64,000 nt of DNA from Nostocales cyanobacterium HT-58-2. Its GTDB lineage: Bacteria; Cyanobacteriota; Cyanobacteriia; Cyanobacteriales; Nostocaceae. Of the stretch, positions 44,754 to 53,389 are shown piece after piece. Made by a program: the position numbers and the translations under genes. Under the pieces are notes generated by a model. The model saw only the letters and a list, made by a program, of their open reading frames with translations, searched no databases and had not been told where the DNA came from. The stretch lies in NCBI GenBank assembly GCA_002163975.1, contig CP019636.1:5335501-5399500 (forward strand), given 5' to 3'. The first letter of the stretch is position 1. Each line of letters opens with the position of its first letter.

Positions 44754-45131
44754 CTACTGTTTGATTTGACAAGTTAATGGGCAAGAAGCAAAGACAGTCG
44801 TTGGTTGCATATTTTCTGTTTCTCCGTGCAGCCAACTCAACCATTTGACTTCCTTCGGGTGAACTCCCTTGAGGGTTAGCACTCCAGCAGCCATGACAAC
44901 CGCCATCACATTAAACATGATTAAACCACCTGCAACCAGCAAAACTGCACTGACAGGCATTACCGATTGCAAAACAATTGACAACAGACATCCGACCGTA
45001 GCCATTAAGACAACTAAAGGAAAACCGACAACCAGCAAACATACTGCCAATGTAAAAGTCCATATCAAAAAACTTTTAATCATCAACAAGGAGTACGTTT
45101 TACCAAAATTAGATGTTTGAGACAAAGCCAT
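44754..45131 (-). CDS. Small membrane protein of unknown function
   Basis: A 125-residue protein. The start at 45131 is chosen because GAGGAAG sits just before the ATG (five-base spacing); the frame extends 27 codons further upstream without a good site. Three hydrophobic spans follow a short polar N-terminus: SFLIWTFTLAVCLLVVGFPL, VLMATVGCLLSIVLQ and VSAVLLVAGGLIMFNVMAVV. The C-terminal 35 residues are polar and should be on one side of the membrane (GVHPKEVKWLSWLHGETENM), ending with a Cys pair (FASCPLTCQ). No family is recognised. It has a strong terminator of its own, so it is an independent transcription unit. Confidence 0.7.
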   Translation of the reverse strand: MALSQTSNFGKTYSLLMIKSFLIWTFTLAVCLLVVGFPLVVLMATVGCLLSIVLQSVMPVSAVLLVAGGLIMFNVMAVVMAAGVLTLKGVHPKEVKWLSWLHGETENMQPTTVFASCPLTCQIKQ

Positions 45132-45767
45132 GACTTCTTCCTCAAATACAGAACAAACAAAATGAGAATTCAATTTCTGGAATACCTCGCTCATCTTGAG
45201 CGACATCAACAATTAGAAGTTCAGTATATAAAAACCAACTGAGAAAATGAGCATTTATTTAATAAACTTTACAGTTAATTTTTTGCCATTATGAAAAGAA
45301 TCTCAGCCAACATGATTGATAGAAAACTTGTTTTCGGCATCTACCTTCAGGCATAGAACCTAAAAAGCAATAACCTCAAAGCTCTATTTCAACTAGTTAA
45401 CGTCTGTTCAGCTTAATATTTCTTATTACAATAAACAGAGTTTCTCATAATCTATAAACTGTTTTGAACAAATTATATGTTGGTGATTTTACATTTGCTC
45501 AATCAAGAGTTGTGTTAATTGCATATATATTTTGCTACTTAATATTATGTATCTTTTTGTTTAAAGTTATCAGTATTTTTACTATCTAATTTCACTGGCT
45601 GTCATGGGTTAAATAAGAATACATCCATGACAAGTAAGACTCTATTTAACTAATAGGGGAAATAACAACAATGAAAAAAAGAATACAAAGAAGTTTTCAA
45701 TTGTGAATTCTTCATATCTCTTCCTGCTCTCCTACCATAAACTCCCACAATTTTTTAGTGAAGATAT
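45132..45767. other. Intergenic region upstream of pilT
   Basis: About 635 bp of AT-rich DNA between divergent genes, presumably carrying both promoters. An 8-bp inverted repeat (TGTCATGG 45600-45607, CCATGACA 45625-45632) lies about 140 bp before pilT and could be an operator. No gene was seen. Confidence 0.45.
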
Positions 45768-47075
45768 ATGACAGAATCACAACGTCCATTAAATTCAACT
45801 CCAAATGTAGCCCGTGGTATTCCTCCACTACCCCCACCTCCACCAACGATGAGTACACTGCGTCAGTCTACACAAACATTAGCAATGCCAATTGATGAAA
45901 GTGGCAATGATGCTGCTGCAGTGCACTCCACACCTCCTCAAGAGCCAGTTTCTACTCATCGTCCTGGAATGCAACCACCTATCCCGGTTTCCACACCTCC
46001 TAGAAGTCGTAGTTCAGGAATGGCTTTAGAACAAATCATCCGGGAAGCTTTTGACAAGGGATATTCTGATATCCACATTGGTGTAGGTGAAGTGCCTCGC
46101 TTCCGTAACCGAGGAGAAATTCAAGCAACGGAGTATCCAGAAACAGACAAAGAAACTTTTATAAGTTGGTTGCGGGAAATTTTGACTGATGCTGAAATTC
46201 ACCGCTTTGAAGAACAGCTAGAATTTGACGGAGCAACTCAATACGACTTTGCCAGAGTACGGATTAATATTTTTGACTCCCTCAAAGGCTATGCAATGGT
46301 GTTGCGGTTGATTCCGCTGAAAATCTTAACCATTGAACAGCTAAGCTTACCGCCTGTTTTTAGAGATATCTGCCATTATCACAAAGGTTTGGTTTTGGTC
46401 ACAGGTCCGACTGGTTCTGGTAAATCAACCACTTTGGCGGCAATGATTGACTACATTAATAAAGAGATGCCCAAACACATCATCACAATTGAGGATCCAA
46501 TTGAATTTGTTCACAAAAGTCAAACATCCTTGATCAAACAGCGCGAAGTGGGAATGCACACCCGGAAATTTGACAATGCTTTGAAAGCAGCTTTGCGGGA
46601 AGACCCAGATTTGATTTTGGTGGGAGAAATGCGGGACAAAGAAACAGTGAATACCGCCTTGAAAGCGGCTCAAACAGGTCACTTGGTCATGGGAACCCTG
46701 CACACCAACAGCGCAGTAAAAACGATTGAGCGTATTCTTAATCTCTACTCAGGCGAAGAACAAGAAGCAATGCGGGTAGCACTTGCTGAGTCTTTAGTGG
46801 CAGTGATTGCCCAAGGTTTGTGCCGCACAACTGATGGTAAACGTGCTGCCTTCCACGACATCCTTATCAACACTGACGCTGTTAAAGATTGGATTAAGGA
46901 TGGTAAGTACGATGAAATTACTGAACTGATGAAGCAAGCTGGCTTTGATGGCATGATTACCATGAACCAGTCTCTGCTCAACCTCTACCAAGAAGATCGC
47001 ATCACTGAAGAAACAGCCTTAGAGATGTCACCCACCCCCAACGAAATGGCGCAATTTCTCCGTGGTAGGGTATAA
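45768..47075 (+). CDS. pilT: Type IV pilus retraction ATPase PilT
   Basis: A 435-residue hexameric secretion ATPase that depolymerises type IV pili. It drives twitching motility and, in filaments, hormogonium gliding. The N-terminal 85 residues are an extra Pro/Ser-rich, probably disordered leader (IPPLPPPPPTM, then PPIPVSTPPRSR), longer than in E. coli-type PilT. The PAS-like N domain follows (about 90-200). Then come Walker A GPTGSGKST (213-221), the Asp box TIEDPIEFVH, Walker B with LILVGEMRD, and the His box GHLVMGTLHTNSAVKTIERI. The C-terminus (AAFHDILINTDAVKDWI, ISE-type end) is full length. Pilin and assembly genes are not adjacent. Confidence 0.96.
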   Translation: MTESQRPLNSTPNVARGIPPLPPPPPTMSTLRQSTQTLAMPIDESGNDAAAVHSTPPQEPVSTHRPGMQPPIPVSTPPRSRSSGMALEQIIREAFDKGYSDIHIGVGEVPRFRNRGEIQATEYPETDKETFISWLREILTDAEIHRFEEQLEFDGATQYDFARVRINIFDSLKGYAMVLRLIPLKILTIEQLSLPPVFRDICHYHKGLVLVTGPTGSGKSTTLAAMIDYINKEMPKHIITIEDPIEFVHKSQTSLIKQREVGMHTRKFDNALKAALREDPDLILVGEMRDKETVNTALKAAQTGHLVMGTLHTNSAVKTIERILNLYSGEEQEAMRVALAESLVAVIAQGLCRTTDGKRAAFHDILINTDAVKDWIKDGKYDEITELMKQAGFDGMITMNQSLLNLYQEDRITEETALEMSPTPNEMAQFLRGRV

Positions 47076-47081
47076 ATATAG

Positions 47082-47151
47082 AAAATTATGAATTATGAAT
47101 TATGAATGATAAAAAATTTCATAATTCATAATATATGATTCATAATTTTCT
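47082..47151. repeat. AT-rich inverted repeat between pilT and the KaiB-like gene
   Basis: ATTATGAATTATGAA copies on the left are inverted as TTCATAATTCATAAT and TTCATAATTTT on the right. Any transcript through it could form a long AT hairpin. It lies directly before the next gene. Confidence 0.75.
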
Positions 47152-47163
47152 CCTGACACGCCC

Positions 47164-47925
47164 TTGACACTCGATAAACCACCTCTACCCCAGCTGTTTA
47201 AAGGTATTGCACTGTTTACGCCTGGAGGAGATTTAATTTACTGCATCGACCCTAGCAAACAAGGTCGATGGCACTTGCATTTGTGCGCTATGTTGCAGGA
47301 AATTCTGGACTTACCAGAACCACCTCATTTTTTAGTACCTTGTTACACGGCGACCATAGACCATTGGTTAGATCCGCGCACCCAACAAATACAGACTTTT
47401 GCCGAAGCTTATCCGGCAGTCATGCAGCATCAAGCCGTACTAAACGCTATTTTTGGTACAGGGGAGCTAGCATGGCAATCTGCACCTTGGCAAGAAGGGT
47501 TGTGCGATCGCCTGGTGTTGGCAACAAATCGATCCTCATTTCCCCAGCTTTGGGAAGACCATGACTTAGTTGTACGCCTTGACCTGTCCGATCCGGTTCC
47601 TTTGTACTATCAACCAGCCAGATCCCCACAACAACTCCAATCCAAAACACAAGGTTATGTTCTCCGCCTCTTTGTCGCCGGACATAGTGCCGCTACCGAA
47701 CGAATTTTAGAGAATTTACACGAACTTTTAGAAAAGTATATTAGCAATCCTTATACTCTTAAAGTCATTGATGTTTTAACCAATCCAGAACAAGCAGAAT
47801 CCAATCAAGTTTCTGCGACTCCCACTCTGGTCAAAGTTTGGCCTCACCCAATTCGCCGTATTGCCGGGGATTTAGATAATGTAGAGAAAATTTTACAGAT
47901 TTTGGCAGGTCAGGACAATTCTTAA
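47164..47925 (+). CDS. Protein with C-terminal KaiB-like domain, TTG start
   Basis: A 253-residue protein. An in-frame stop at 47143 leaves TTG at 47164 as the only plausible start; no ribosome site is evident. Residues 1-155 form an unrecognised domain (FKGIALFTPGGDLIYCIDPS, then GRWHLHLCAMLQEILDLP). Residues about 165-245 match the KaiB/SasA-N thioredoxin-like fold: YVLRLFVAGHSAATERILEN, YTLKVIDVLTNPEQAE, then SATPTLVKVWPHPIRRIAGDL with the cis-Pro-type ATPTLVK segment. KaiB and SasA use this fold to bind KaiC in the circadian clock. A clock-linked adaptor role is possible, but direct KaiC binding is inference. It is downstream of pilT on the same strand, across the AT-rich inverted repeat. 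Confidence 0.75.
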   Translation: MTLDKPPLPQLFKGIALFTPGGDLIYCIDPSKQGRWHLHLCAMLQEILDLPEPPHFLVPCYTATIDHWLDPRTQQIQTFAEAYPAVMQHQAVLNAIFGTGELAWQSAPWQEGLCDRLVLATNRSSFPQLWEDHDLVVRLDLSDPVPLYYQPARSPQQLQSKTQGYVLRLFVAGHSAATERILENLHELLEKYISNPYTLKVIDVLTNPEQAESNQVSATPTLVKVWPHPIRRIAGDLDNVEKILQILAGQDNS

Positions 47926-47947
47926 ATTATGTAGTCAAGAGTCAAGG

Positions 47948-47981
47948 GTCAACAGTCTAAGAGCTCCTCTGGACTGTTGAC
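47948..47981. terminator. Bidirectional hairpin between convergent genes
   Basis: GTCAACAGTC (47948-47957) pairs perfectly with GACTGTTGAC (47972-47981). It lies between the converging KaiB-like and aldo/keto reductase genes. No T-tract is seen on either side. Confidence 0.5.
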
Positions 47982-48003
47982 TGGCTTGAAGTCAGCAACT
48001 AGC

Positions 48004-48966
48004 TTACCTTAACCAAGGGCGGCTCACTTCCTCTAACTGCTTAATCTCATCATCACCCAATCGCCAACCTAAAGCGCCTGCATTCTGTTGAACTTGTTCG
48101 GCTGTTTTCGCCCCAGCAATTGGAATGACGTTTCCTTGAGCAATTAACCAATTTAAGGCAACTTGGGCAGGAGTGCGATCGCGCTTTTCTCCGAACTGGC
48201 GTAGCAAAGAAATGACGGGTTCAATTTTGAGCAACCCTTCTTTACTAAATCGAGGATCTATTCTTCTGGCGTCTGAGAGATTATTGGAGTGCTCAGCAGT
48301 ATATTTGCCTGTGAGTAAGCCTTGAGCCAAAGGACTATATGCCAAGATTGTCACACCTAACTCACGAGCAGTGTCAAGAATACCATTGGTTTCAATTTGG
48401 CGAGTGAGCAAAGAGTAACGTACTTGATTCACTGCTAAAGGGACTCCACGGGCAGCTAATATTTGGTGCGCTTCCCGCATTTGCTGTGCTGAGTAATTAC
48501 TGACACCGACTGCTTCTATTCTGCCCCGCTTCACCTCATCCGCCAGGGCATTCATCAAGGTTTCTTGGCTCATAAAGAAAGTGAAGGGCCAATGCACTTG
48601 ATACAAAGCGACTCGATCCAGTTGTAACCGTTTGAGGCTATCTGCGAGAGCATCGGCGACAGACTGACCCGTAAATCGCCAGGGAAAAGGACCAAATTTG
48701 GTTGCGATCTGGACCTGTTTATCTGTTTTCTTTAAAAATTGCCCCAAAAATTCCTCTGAAAGTCCGAAGCCGTAAATTTCAGCGGTATCGAAGAAGGTGA
48801 TACCAACTTCCAAAGCTGCGTTAAAAGCTGCTTGCAACTGATCTGCACCGTAATTATTGCCATAATTCCAAAAGAGTTTATCACCCCATGCCCAAGTACC
48901 AATGCAAAGGGGTGTAACAGCTGGACCATTTTGCCCTAGTGTGATGCTTTCTGTAATGGTTTCCAC
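48004..48966 (-). CDS. Aldo/keto reductase
   Basis: A 320-residue NADPH-dependent oxidoreductase of the AKR superfamily (TIM barrel). Catalytic tetrad segments are FFDTAEIYGFGLSEEFLGQF (Asp and Tyr), IATKFGPFPW (Lys) and YQVHWPF (His). The NADP-binding C-terminal part has ILAYSPLAQGLLTGKY and VIPIAGAKTAEQVQQNAGAL. It is closest in layout to the large plant/cyanobacterial group that reduces aldehydes or sugars (for example pyridoxal or perakine reductase-type sequences); the substrate is not defined. It is a cytosolic single gene. It is divergent from the TIR operon by about 210 bp and is not an obvious part of it. Confidence 0.93.
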   Translation of the reverse strand: METITESITLGQNGPAVTPLCIGTWAWGDKLFWNYGNNYGADQLQAAFNAALEVGITFFDTAEIYGFGLSEEFLGQFLKKTDKQVQIATKFGPFPWRFTGQSVADALADSLKRLQLDRVALYQVHWPFTFFMSQETLMNALADEVKRGRIEAVGVSNYSAQQMREAHQILAARGVPLAVNQVRYSLLTRQIETNGILDTARELGVTILAYSPLAQGLLTGKYTAEHSNNLSDARRIDPRFSKEGLLKIEPVISLLRQFGEKRDRTPAQVALNWLIAQGNVIPIAGAKTAEQVQQNAGALGWRLGDDEIKQLEEVSRPWLR

Positions 48967-49178
48967 GTTTACGACATTAAATTTATTTACACTTCTTTAC
49001 TTTTGAGTGTATTGTAAAACTTTTCTCAAAATATCTCTCAGAGTGTAGACAAATGGCACTCGCTGCTCAAATATTTAAAGTTCAAATTTGTCAGATTATA
49101 TTTAGTACTAAGTCAGACAAACTGCATTGATTATACTTACGGGCGTTTCAGTACTCAATCCAAGATATTCAATTTACT

Positions 49179-49562
49179 ATGGCTAATGTTTTTATCAGTC
49201 ATCGCAAAGCCGATGGTGAGCAAGCAGAGAAACTAGGTACAGAACTTCGCAAAGCCGGACATGAAGTGTGGTTCGACGAATGGAAAATTGATGTGGGCGA
49301 TTCGATTGTTAAACGCGTTGATGAAGGGCTGGAAGGCTTGAATTACTTAGTTTTGTGTTATTCCGAACATGGTATGTCGGCGTGGGTAAACCGAGAATGG
49401 ATGTCAGTACTAGCACGGCAACTCAGTGGGCATAAAGTTAAAATATTGCCAGTTCTGCTGACTGCGGGCAAACGACCTGCTATTCTTGCCGATATTAAGT
49501 ATGCAGACTTTACTCAGGACTGGTCAAAAGGTTTATCTGATTTGCTGCGAGCCATCAAATGA
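49179..49562 (+). CDS. Single-domain TIR protein, putative NADase effector
   Basis: A 127-residue protein that is one TIR domain and nothing more. It has NVFISHRKADGEQAEKL (strand A, alpha A) and HEVWFDEWKIDVGDSI (BB-loop region with the conserved Trp-Phe-Asp). YLVLCYSEHGMSAWVNREWM then carries the glutamate (Glu73, NREW) that aligns with the catalytic Glu of TIR NADases such as SARM1. VKILPVLL and YADFTQDW close the fold. TIR enzymes cleave NAD+ or make cyclic ADP-ribose-type signals in bacterial immunity. The gene ends inside the start of the next gene (ATGA overlap), so the two are translationally coupled. A cell-suicide or second-messenger effector for the NACHT partner is inferred. Confidence 0.88.
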   Translation: MANVFISHRKADGEQAEKLGTELRKAGHEVWFDEWKIDVGDSIVKRVDEGLEGLNYLVLCYSEHGMSAWVNREWMSVLARQLSGHKVKILPVLLTAGKRPAILADIKYADFTQDWSKGLSDLLRAIK

Positions 49563-52500
49563 CAAATATAACCTGGAAGGTTCTCATAGCTCATGCAAAG
49601 GGAGAAGAGGAGTTTGCCGAAAAATTAGCCGCACCCATTAGAGAAGCTGGTTATGAGGTGGCACATCGGGGAACCGTGATGGTTGGAGAGTCCTTCACAG
49701 AAGAAGCCTCAAAAGCTTTGAATGAAGGGGGTCCAGTAGTGCTTTGTGGGACTATTAAAGCATTGGGAACCCGTTGGGCGCGTCAAATTGTTAATGCGGC
49801 GAGAAATCATTATCGAGTGAAAGTATTCTGCGTGCAGATGGAGGATGAAGCCGACGTAGAGTCACTCACTTTTGATGAATGCATTGCTCTATATTGGCAA
49901 GATCATATAAAAGCAACAGAGGCTCTGATTGCTTCGTTGAAGAAATATTATCCCCTGGACGCTAGTTCTGAAGATGTTTATTCGCAAAATGAAGCAGAGC
50001 AGCGTTATCGAAAATTGGCTTTGGAGTCGTGTGACATTATTGACTTGGCTAACTTACCAGAAGATCGCCAGATTGCTGAAAAAGCTCAGAAACTGGCACT
50101 GCGTCAGCTTTATGTAGCACTGCGCGTTCAAGTGGAGATGACAGCCAGCGCTGAAGTCGATGAGTTAGTGTTGGAGGCGATGGAAAAGCGCCGCAGTGCC
50201 AAGCAACGCCAAATGGCTGGCTGGAGTCGTGCAGACGCAGGTGAATCGGAAAATACAGATCAGCGGGTTCCTGTTGGAGAGCGGCTGGCTGAGGCTAAAC
50301 GGCTGGTTGTTCTTGGAGATCCAGGTGCAGGCAAAACGACAATGGTGCGTTGGATTGCCACAGCTTACCTGCTTAGGCTAAAACAAGATCCAGATTGGAA
50401 GGATCTGCCGGATGTAAACACACTTCCAAATGAGGATTGGCTACCGATTATTATCCGTTGTCGAGACCTTGACCAGTCGAGCTTAGGTGGTTCACTCGAC
50501 GATATGCTGAGTTACACCTTGCGGAAAGAGGAAATGACTGAGCCAGAATGCTCTGCTCTGCGGGGCATTTTGCAGAAAAAACTCCAAGATGGTTCAGCGC
50601 TCCTGCTTATAGATGGGTTGGATGAAATCACTGACCCAAGTTTACGTATAAAATTTTGTCGGCAAATCGAACAAATTTGCATCGCTCATCCAAAAGCCCC
50701 AATCATTGTCACCTCACGTATTGTCGGCTATCGGGAAATGAAACACCGCATCGGAAGAGGGTTTGAGCATGTCACAGTTGCTGATCTGACTAAAGACGAT
50801 AAGAACGACTTTGCCCGCCGCTGGTGCGAGATTACCGAACTGCCAGAGAGGAAGAACAAAGCGGCAGAAGAATTGATAAAAGACATTCATAGTACTAATC
50901 GCATCGAGCGCCTGACTGGTAACCCAATGCTACTTACGACAATGGCGTTGGTTAAGCGCAAAGTTGGTAAACTTCCAAGTCGTCGGGCGGATCTGTACTG
51001 GGAAGCAGTACAAGTACTACTAAATTGGCGACTTGAGGTAGACGAGCCAATAGATTATCGTGAGGCATTACCACAACTGGAGTACATTGCTTATGCTATG
51101 TGCGATCGCGGGGTACAACAACTCAATCAACATGAGATGATTGAACTGCTGGAGCAGATACGCCAGGAACGTCCCGAGAACCACATGGTTAAGCAACACA
51201 CTCCGGAACAATTTCTGCCACTGCTGGAGCATCGCACAGGTATCCTAGTACAAGTGGGTGATGTTCGACATAATGGCATACTTGTTCCTGTGTTTGAGTT
51301 TCGCCACCTTACCTTTCAGGAATACTTGGCGGGACTGGCACTAGTACAGGGTTATTTTCCGAAGCGCGATCGCTCCCTCAGTCTTGCTCAAAATGTAGTC
51401 CCGCTGGCTGGTCGCATAAGTAAAGTATCAAGCCGTCGCAACTATATAGAAGCAGCGGTCATTGAAAACTGGCGGGAGGCACTACGCCTGTGTGTAGCAT
51501 CCTGCAATGATGATGATGTAGACGAGGTTCTCCGAGCTATCCTCAAATCGGTTGAAGGAGAAGATACTGAAACGACTGCTCGTCCTCGTGCAGTGATGGC
51601 TGCCTTATGTTTAGCTGATGAGCCAAATGTCAGCGAAGGAGTAGCGCGGGAGGTGCTAGAAGAGTTTGTCAGGCAAGTTGGTGAGTCTGATGGTAACGGA
51701 ATAGTTACAACCAGTGTAGATGCTGCTGCTATGGAACTGGCTGTTTCTCGATGGGCACAGATGCTGCGCTCTCTCCTAGTGGAGGAGTTTCAAAGACGAG
51801 AGCCGATACCCGGACGTTATTGTGGTGGTCTTTGCGGGATGATTGCTACAGCATCGCTGTCAAATGAGGAAGAGCCAACAATTCAAGAGTGGTGTATGAA
51901 GCAGGTATCTCGGCTTGGATTGAGTGAAAAGGAATCAATCGAGGCAGCTTTGGGGATTATGCAACTGGCTTTTCAAAACAAAGCTAACATCGTGCCGGGG
52001 ATGATTAATGGACTGCTAAAAATGTTGGAGGGCAGTACTTCTGCTGCTCATGCAGCAGCTTGGGCTTTGGGTTGGTTGAATCGTGAAAAACAAGAGCACA
52101 GTGCTTGGCGACCAACACCAACTGAGATGCAGCAGTTAATTTCTTTTATCAAAATTCCAGCATCTGATACCGAAGCAGTGAGGTGGATTTCTGGGACTTT
52201 AGGTCAGAAAGGTAATGTACAGGCTGTAGAACCGCTCATTTTTTGGCTAGGCAACCCAAACAGTAATTTGAGACAAGTGGTAGCACAGGCACTCGGTGTG
52301 ATTAAAGATAAACGGGCAGTCCAACCGCTGATTGCCAAGCTCGATGACCCAAATGAAGGTGTACGGCAAGTGGTAGCACAGGCACTCGTTGAGATCAAAG
52401 ATAAACAGGCTCTAAACATTTTGTTTAAAAGATTGTCAGCCAATGATCAGCAGACAAGGATTATAGCTCTCAAAGCTTTATCCCGTACCTGTAAGGATGA

Positions 52501-52714
52501 AGTAGATCGCAAGCTGTTATCTAGGGGTCTTGATGCTGTCAACCCGTTTCTAGATCCCCAAAAAGAAATTCATGAAGAACGGGTTCGTTATGCTGCTGAT
52601 AAGCTAAAAATATCAGTTGAGGAAGTGCGTAGTCGTTACCAAGCCCTTGCTGAGCAGTTTCCGTTGAAGCTAAACTTTGCTGATGATAGTAAGAATGCAG
52701 ATAATCTAAAGTAG
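49559..52714 (+). CDS. Pseudo-TIR / NACHT / HEAT-repeat NLR-like protein
   Basis: A 1051-residue STAND ATPase. Residues 1-130 form a TIR-like fold (KVLIAHAKGEEEFAEKLA, GPVVLCGTIKALGTRWARQI) that lacks the catalytic Glu: TRWARQ stands where the partner has SAWVNRE. Residues about 140-195 match the helix found ahead of bacterial NACHT domains (LALRQLYVALRVQVE). The NACHT part has Walker A GDPGAGKTT (253-261), Walker B LLLIDGLDE (348-356), sensor SRIVGYRE and the winged-helix motif FRHLTFQEYLAGLAL (581-595). From about 640 to the end the chain is helical; HEAT repeats at about 860-1000 include near-identical 31-residue units. The layout matches bacterial NLR-type antiphage sensors. The target recognised is unknown. 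Confidence 0.88.
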   Translation: MTNITWKVLIAHAKGEEEFAEKLAAPIREAGYEVAHRGTVMVGESFTEEASKALNEGGPVVLCGTIKALGTRWARQIVNAARNHYRVKVFCVQMEDEADVESLTFDECIALYWQDHIKATEALIASLKKYYPLDASSEDVYSQNEAEQRYRKLALESCDIIDLANLPEDRQIAEKAQKLALRQLYVALRVQVEMTASAEVDELVLEAMEKRRSAKQRQMAGWSRADAGESENTDQRVPVGERLAEAKRLVVLGDPGAGKTTMVRWIATAYLLRLKQDPDWKDLPDVNTLPNEDWLPIIIRCRDLDQSSLGGSLDDMLSYTLRKEEMTEPECSALRGILQKKLQDGSALLLIDGLDEITDPSLRIKFCRQIEQICIAHPKAPIIVTSRIVGYREMKHRIGRGFEHVTVADLTKDDKNDFARRWCEITELPERKNKAAEELIKDIHSTNRIERLTGNPMLLTTMALVKRKVGKLPSRRADLYWEAVQVLLNWRLEVDEPIDYREALPQLEYIAYAMCDRGVQQLNQHEMIELLEQIRQERPENHMVKQHTPEQFLPLLEHRTGILVQVGDVRHNGILVPVFEFRHLTFQEYLAGLALVQGYFPKRDRSLSLAQNVVPLAGRISKVSSRRNYIEAAVIENWREALRLCVASCNDDDVDEVLRAILKSVEGEDTETTARPRAVMAALCLADEPNVSEGVAREVLEEFVRQVGESDGNGIVTTSVDAAAMELAVSRWAQMLRSLLVEEFQRREPIPGRYCGGLCGMIATASLSNEEEPTIQEWCMKQVSRLGLSEKESIEAALGIMQLAFQNKANIVPGMINGLLKMLEGSTSAAHAAAWALGWLNREKQEHSAWRPTPTEMQQLISFIKIPASDTEAVRWISGTLGQKGNVQAVEPLIFWLGNPNSNLRQVVAQALGVIKDKRAVQPLIAKLDDPNEGVRQVVAQALVEIKDKQALNILFKRLSANDQQTRIIALKALSRTCKDEVDRKLLSRGLDAVNPFLDPQKEIHEERVRYAADKLKISVEEVRSRYQALAEQFPLKLNFADDSKNADNLK

Positions 52715-52862
52715 CAAATGACTTTAGAGCAGTTAATCATACCAGTTTTCAATTATGTGAAACATACCTGAGCATAGGAACACTGTTGTTTTACTTTTCC
52801 CCTCTGCCTTGCGTCCTCCGCCTTTGTTGGTCAACATTTTGATTTGCTACTCCCATTTGTAA

Positions 52863-53135
52863 TACTCGTTGATGAGTATCAAAGACTCATTAGCGAAGTT
52901 CTGATACTCGTTGATGAGTATCAAAGACTCGTTGGCGAAGTTCTAATACTCGTTGATGAGTATCCAAGACTCATAGGCGAAGTTCTGATGCTCGTCGATG
53001 AGTATTAAAGACTCATTGGCGAAGTGCCGAGAGTCGTCGATGAGTATCAAAGACTCATTGGCGAAGTTCTGATGCTTGCCGATGAGTATTAAAGACTCAT
53101 TGGCGAAGTGCCGAGAGTCGTCGATGAGTATCAAA
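52863..53135. repeat. Tandem array, 42-bp unit (6.5 copies) from two 21-bp halves
   Basis: Units start at 52863, 52905, 52947, 52989, 53031, 53073 and 53115 (the last partial). The unit is TACTCGTTGATGAGTATCAA-A plus GACTCATTAGCGAAGTTCTG-A; copies 4-7 alternate as an 84-bp double unit (TGCTCG then GAGTCG variants). Early junctions contain the hairpin GATACTC-GTTGAT-GAGTATC. Unit size and 21-bp half-period equal those of the array at 38121. No ribosome site is visible for the frames it leaves open. Confidence 0.93.
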
Positions 53136-53170
53136 ATAAATAGCTATGCAAATTAAATGACATACTTACC

Positions 53171-53238
53171 TGTAGGGTGGGCATTGCCTTGCACAATTTT
53201 GGTATCTCTTCAGTGAAGATAACAGCAATGCCCACCTT
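53171..53238. repeat. MITE-like inverted-end element
   Basis: TGTAGGGTGGGCATTGC at the left and GCAATGCCCACCTT at the right form a good inverted pair about 37 bp apart. It is the same family as 40562-40632, and a lone left-type end sits at about 53323. Confidence 0.75.
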
Positions 53239-53389
53239 GTGATTTGTGGTTTAGTCTCAAAGTTGTGTTGCTCGGCAGAATTTGCCCCGACATGATGGCT
53301 TTATTTCTACAGCGGTTTTCTCTAAGGTGGGCATTGCTTACCAATATTTCAAATGGCGATCGCATATGCTTGTGTGAGCAACGGGCAGC

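Noticed and set aside
48004..48966. Aldo/keto reductase as part of the TIR-NACHT module
   Set aside because: It is transcribed in the opposite direction, is a common housekeeping family, and has no overlap or shared signal with the TIR operon.
52943..53134. Minus-strand frame with repeated ESLILID/FANES segments
   Set aside because: Same explanation: the array period is a multiple of three, so frames stay open without selection.
52863..53135. Possible CRISPR array
   Set aside because: The units abut directly with no unique spacers, and no cas gene is near. It is a plain tandem repeat.
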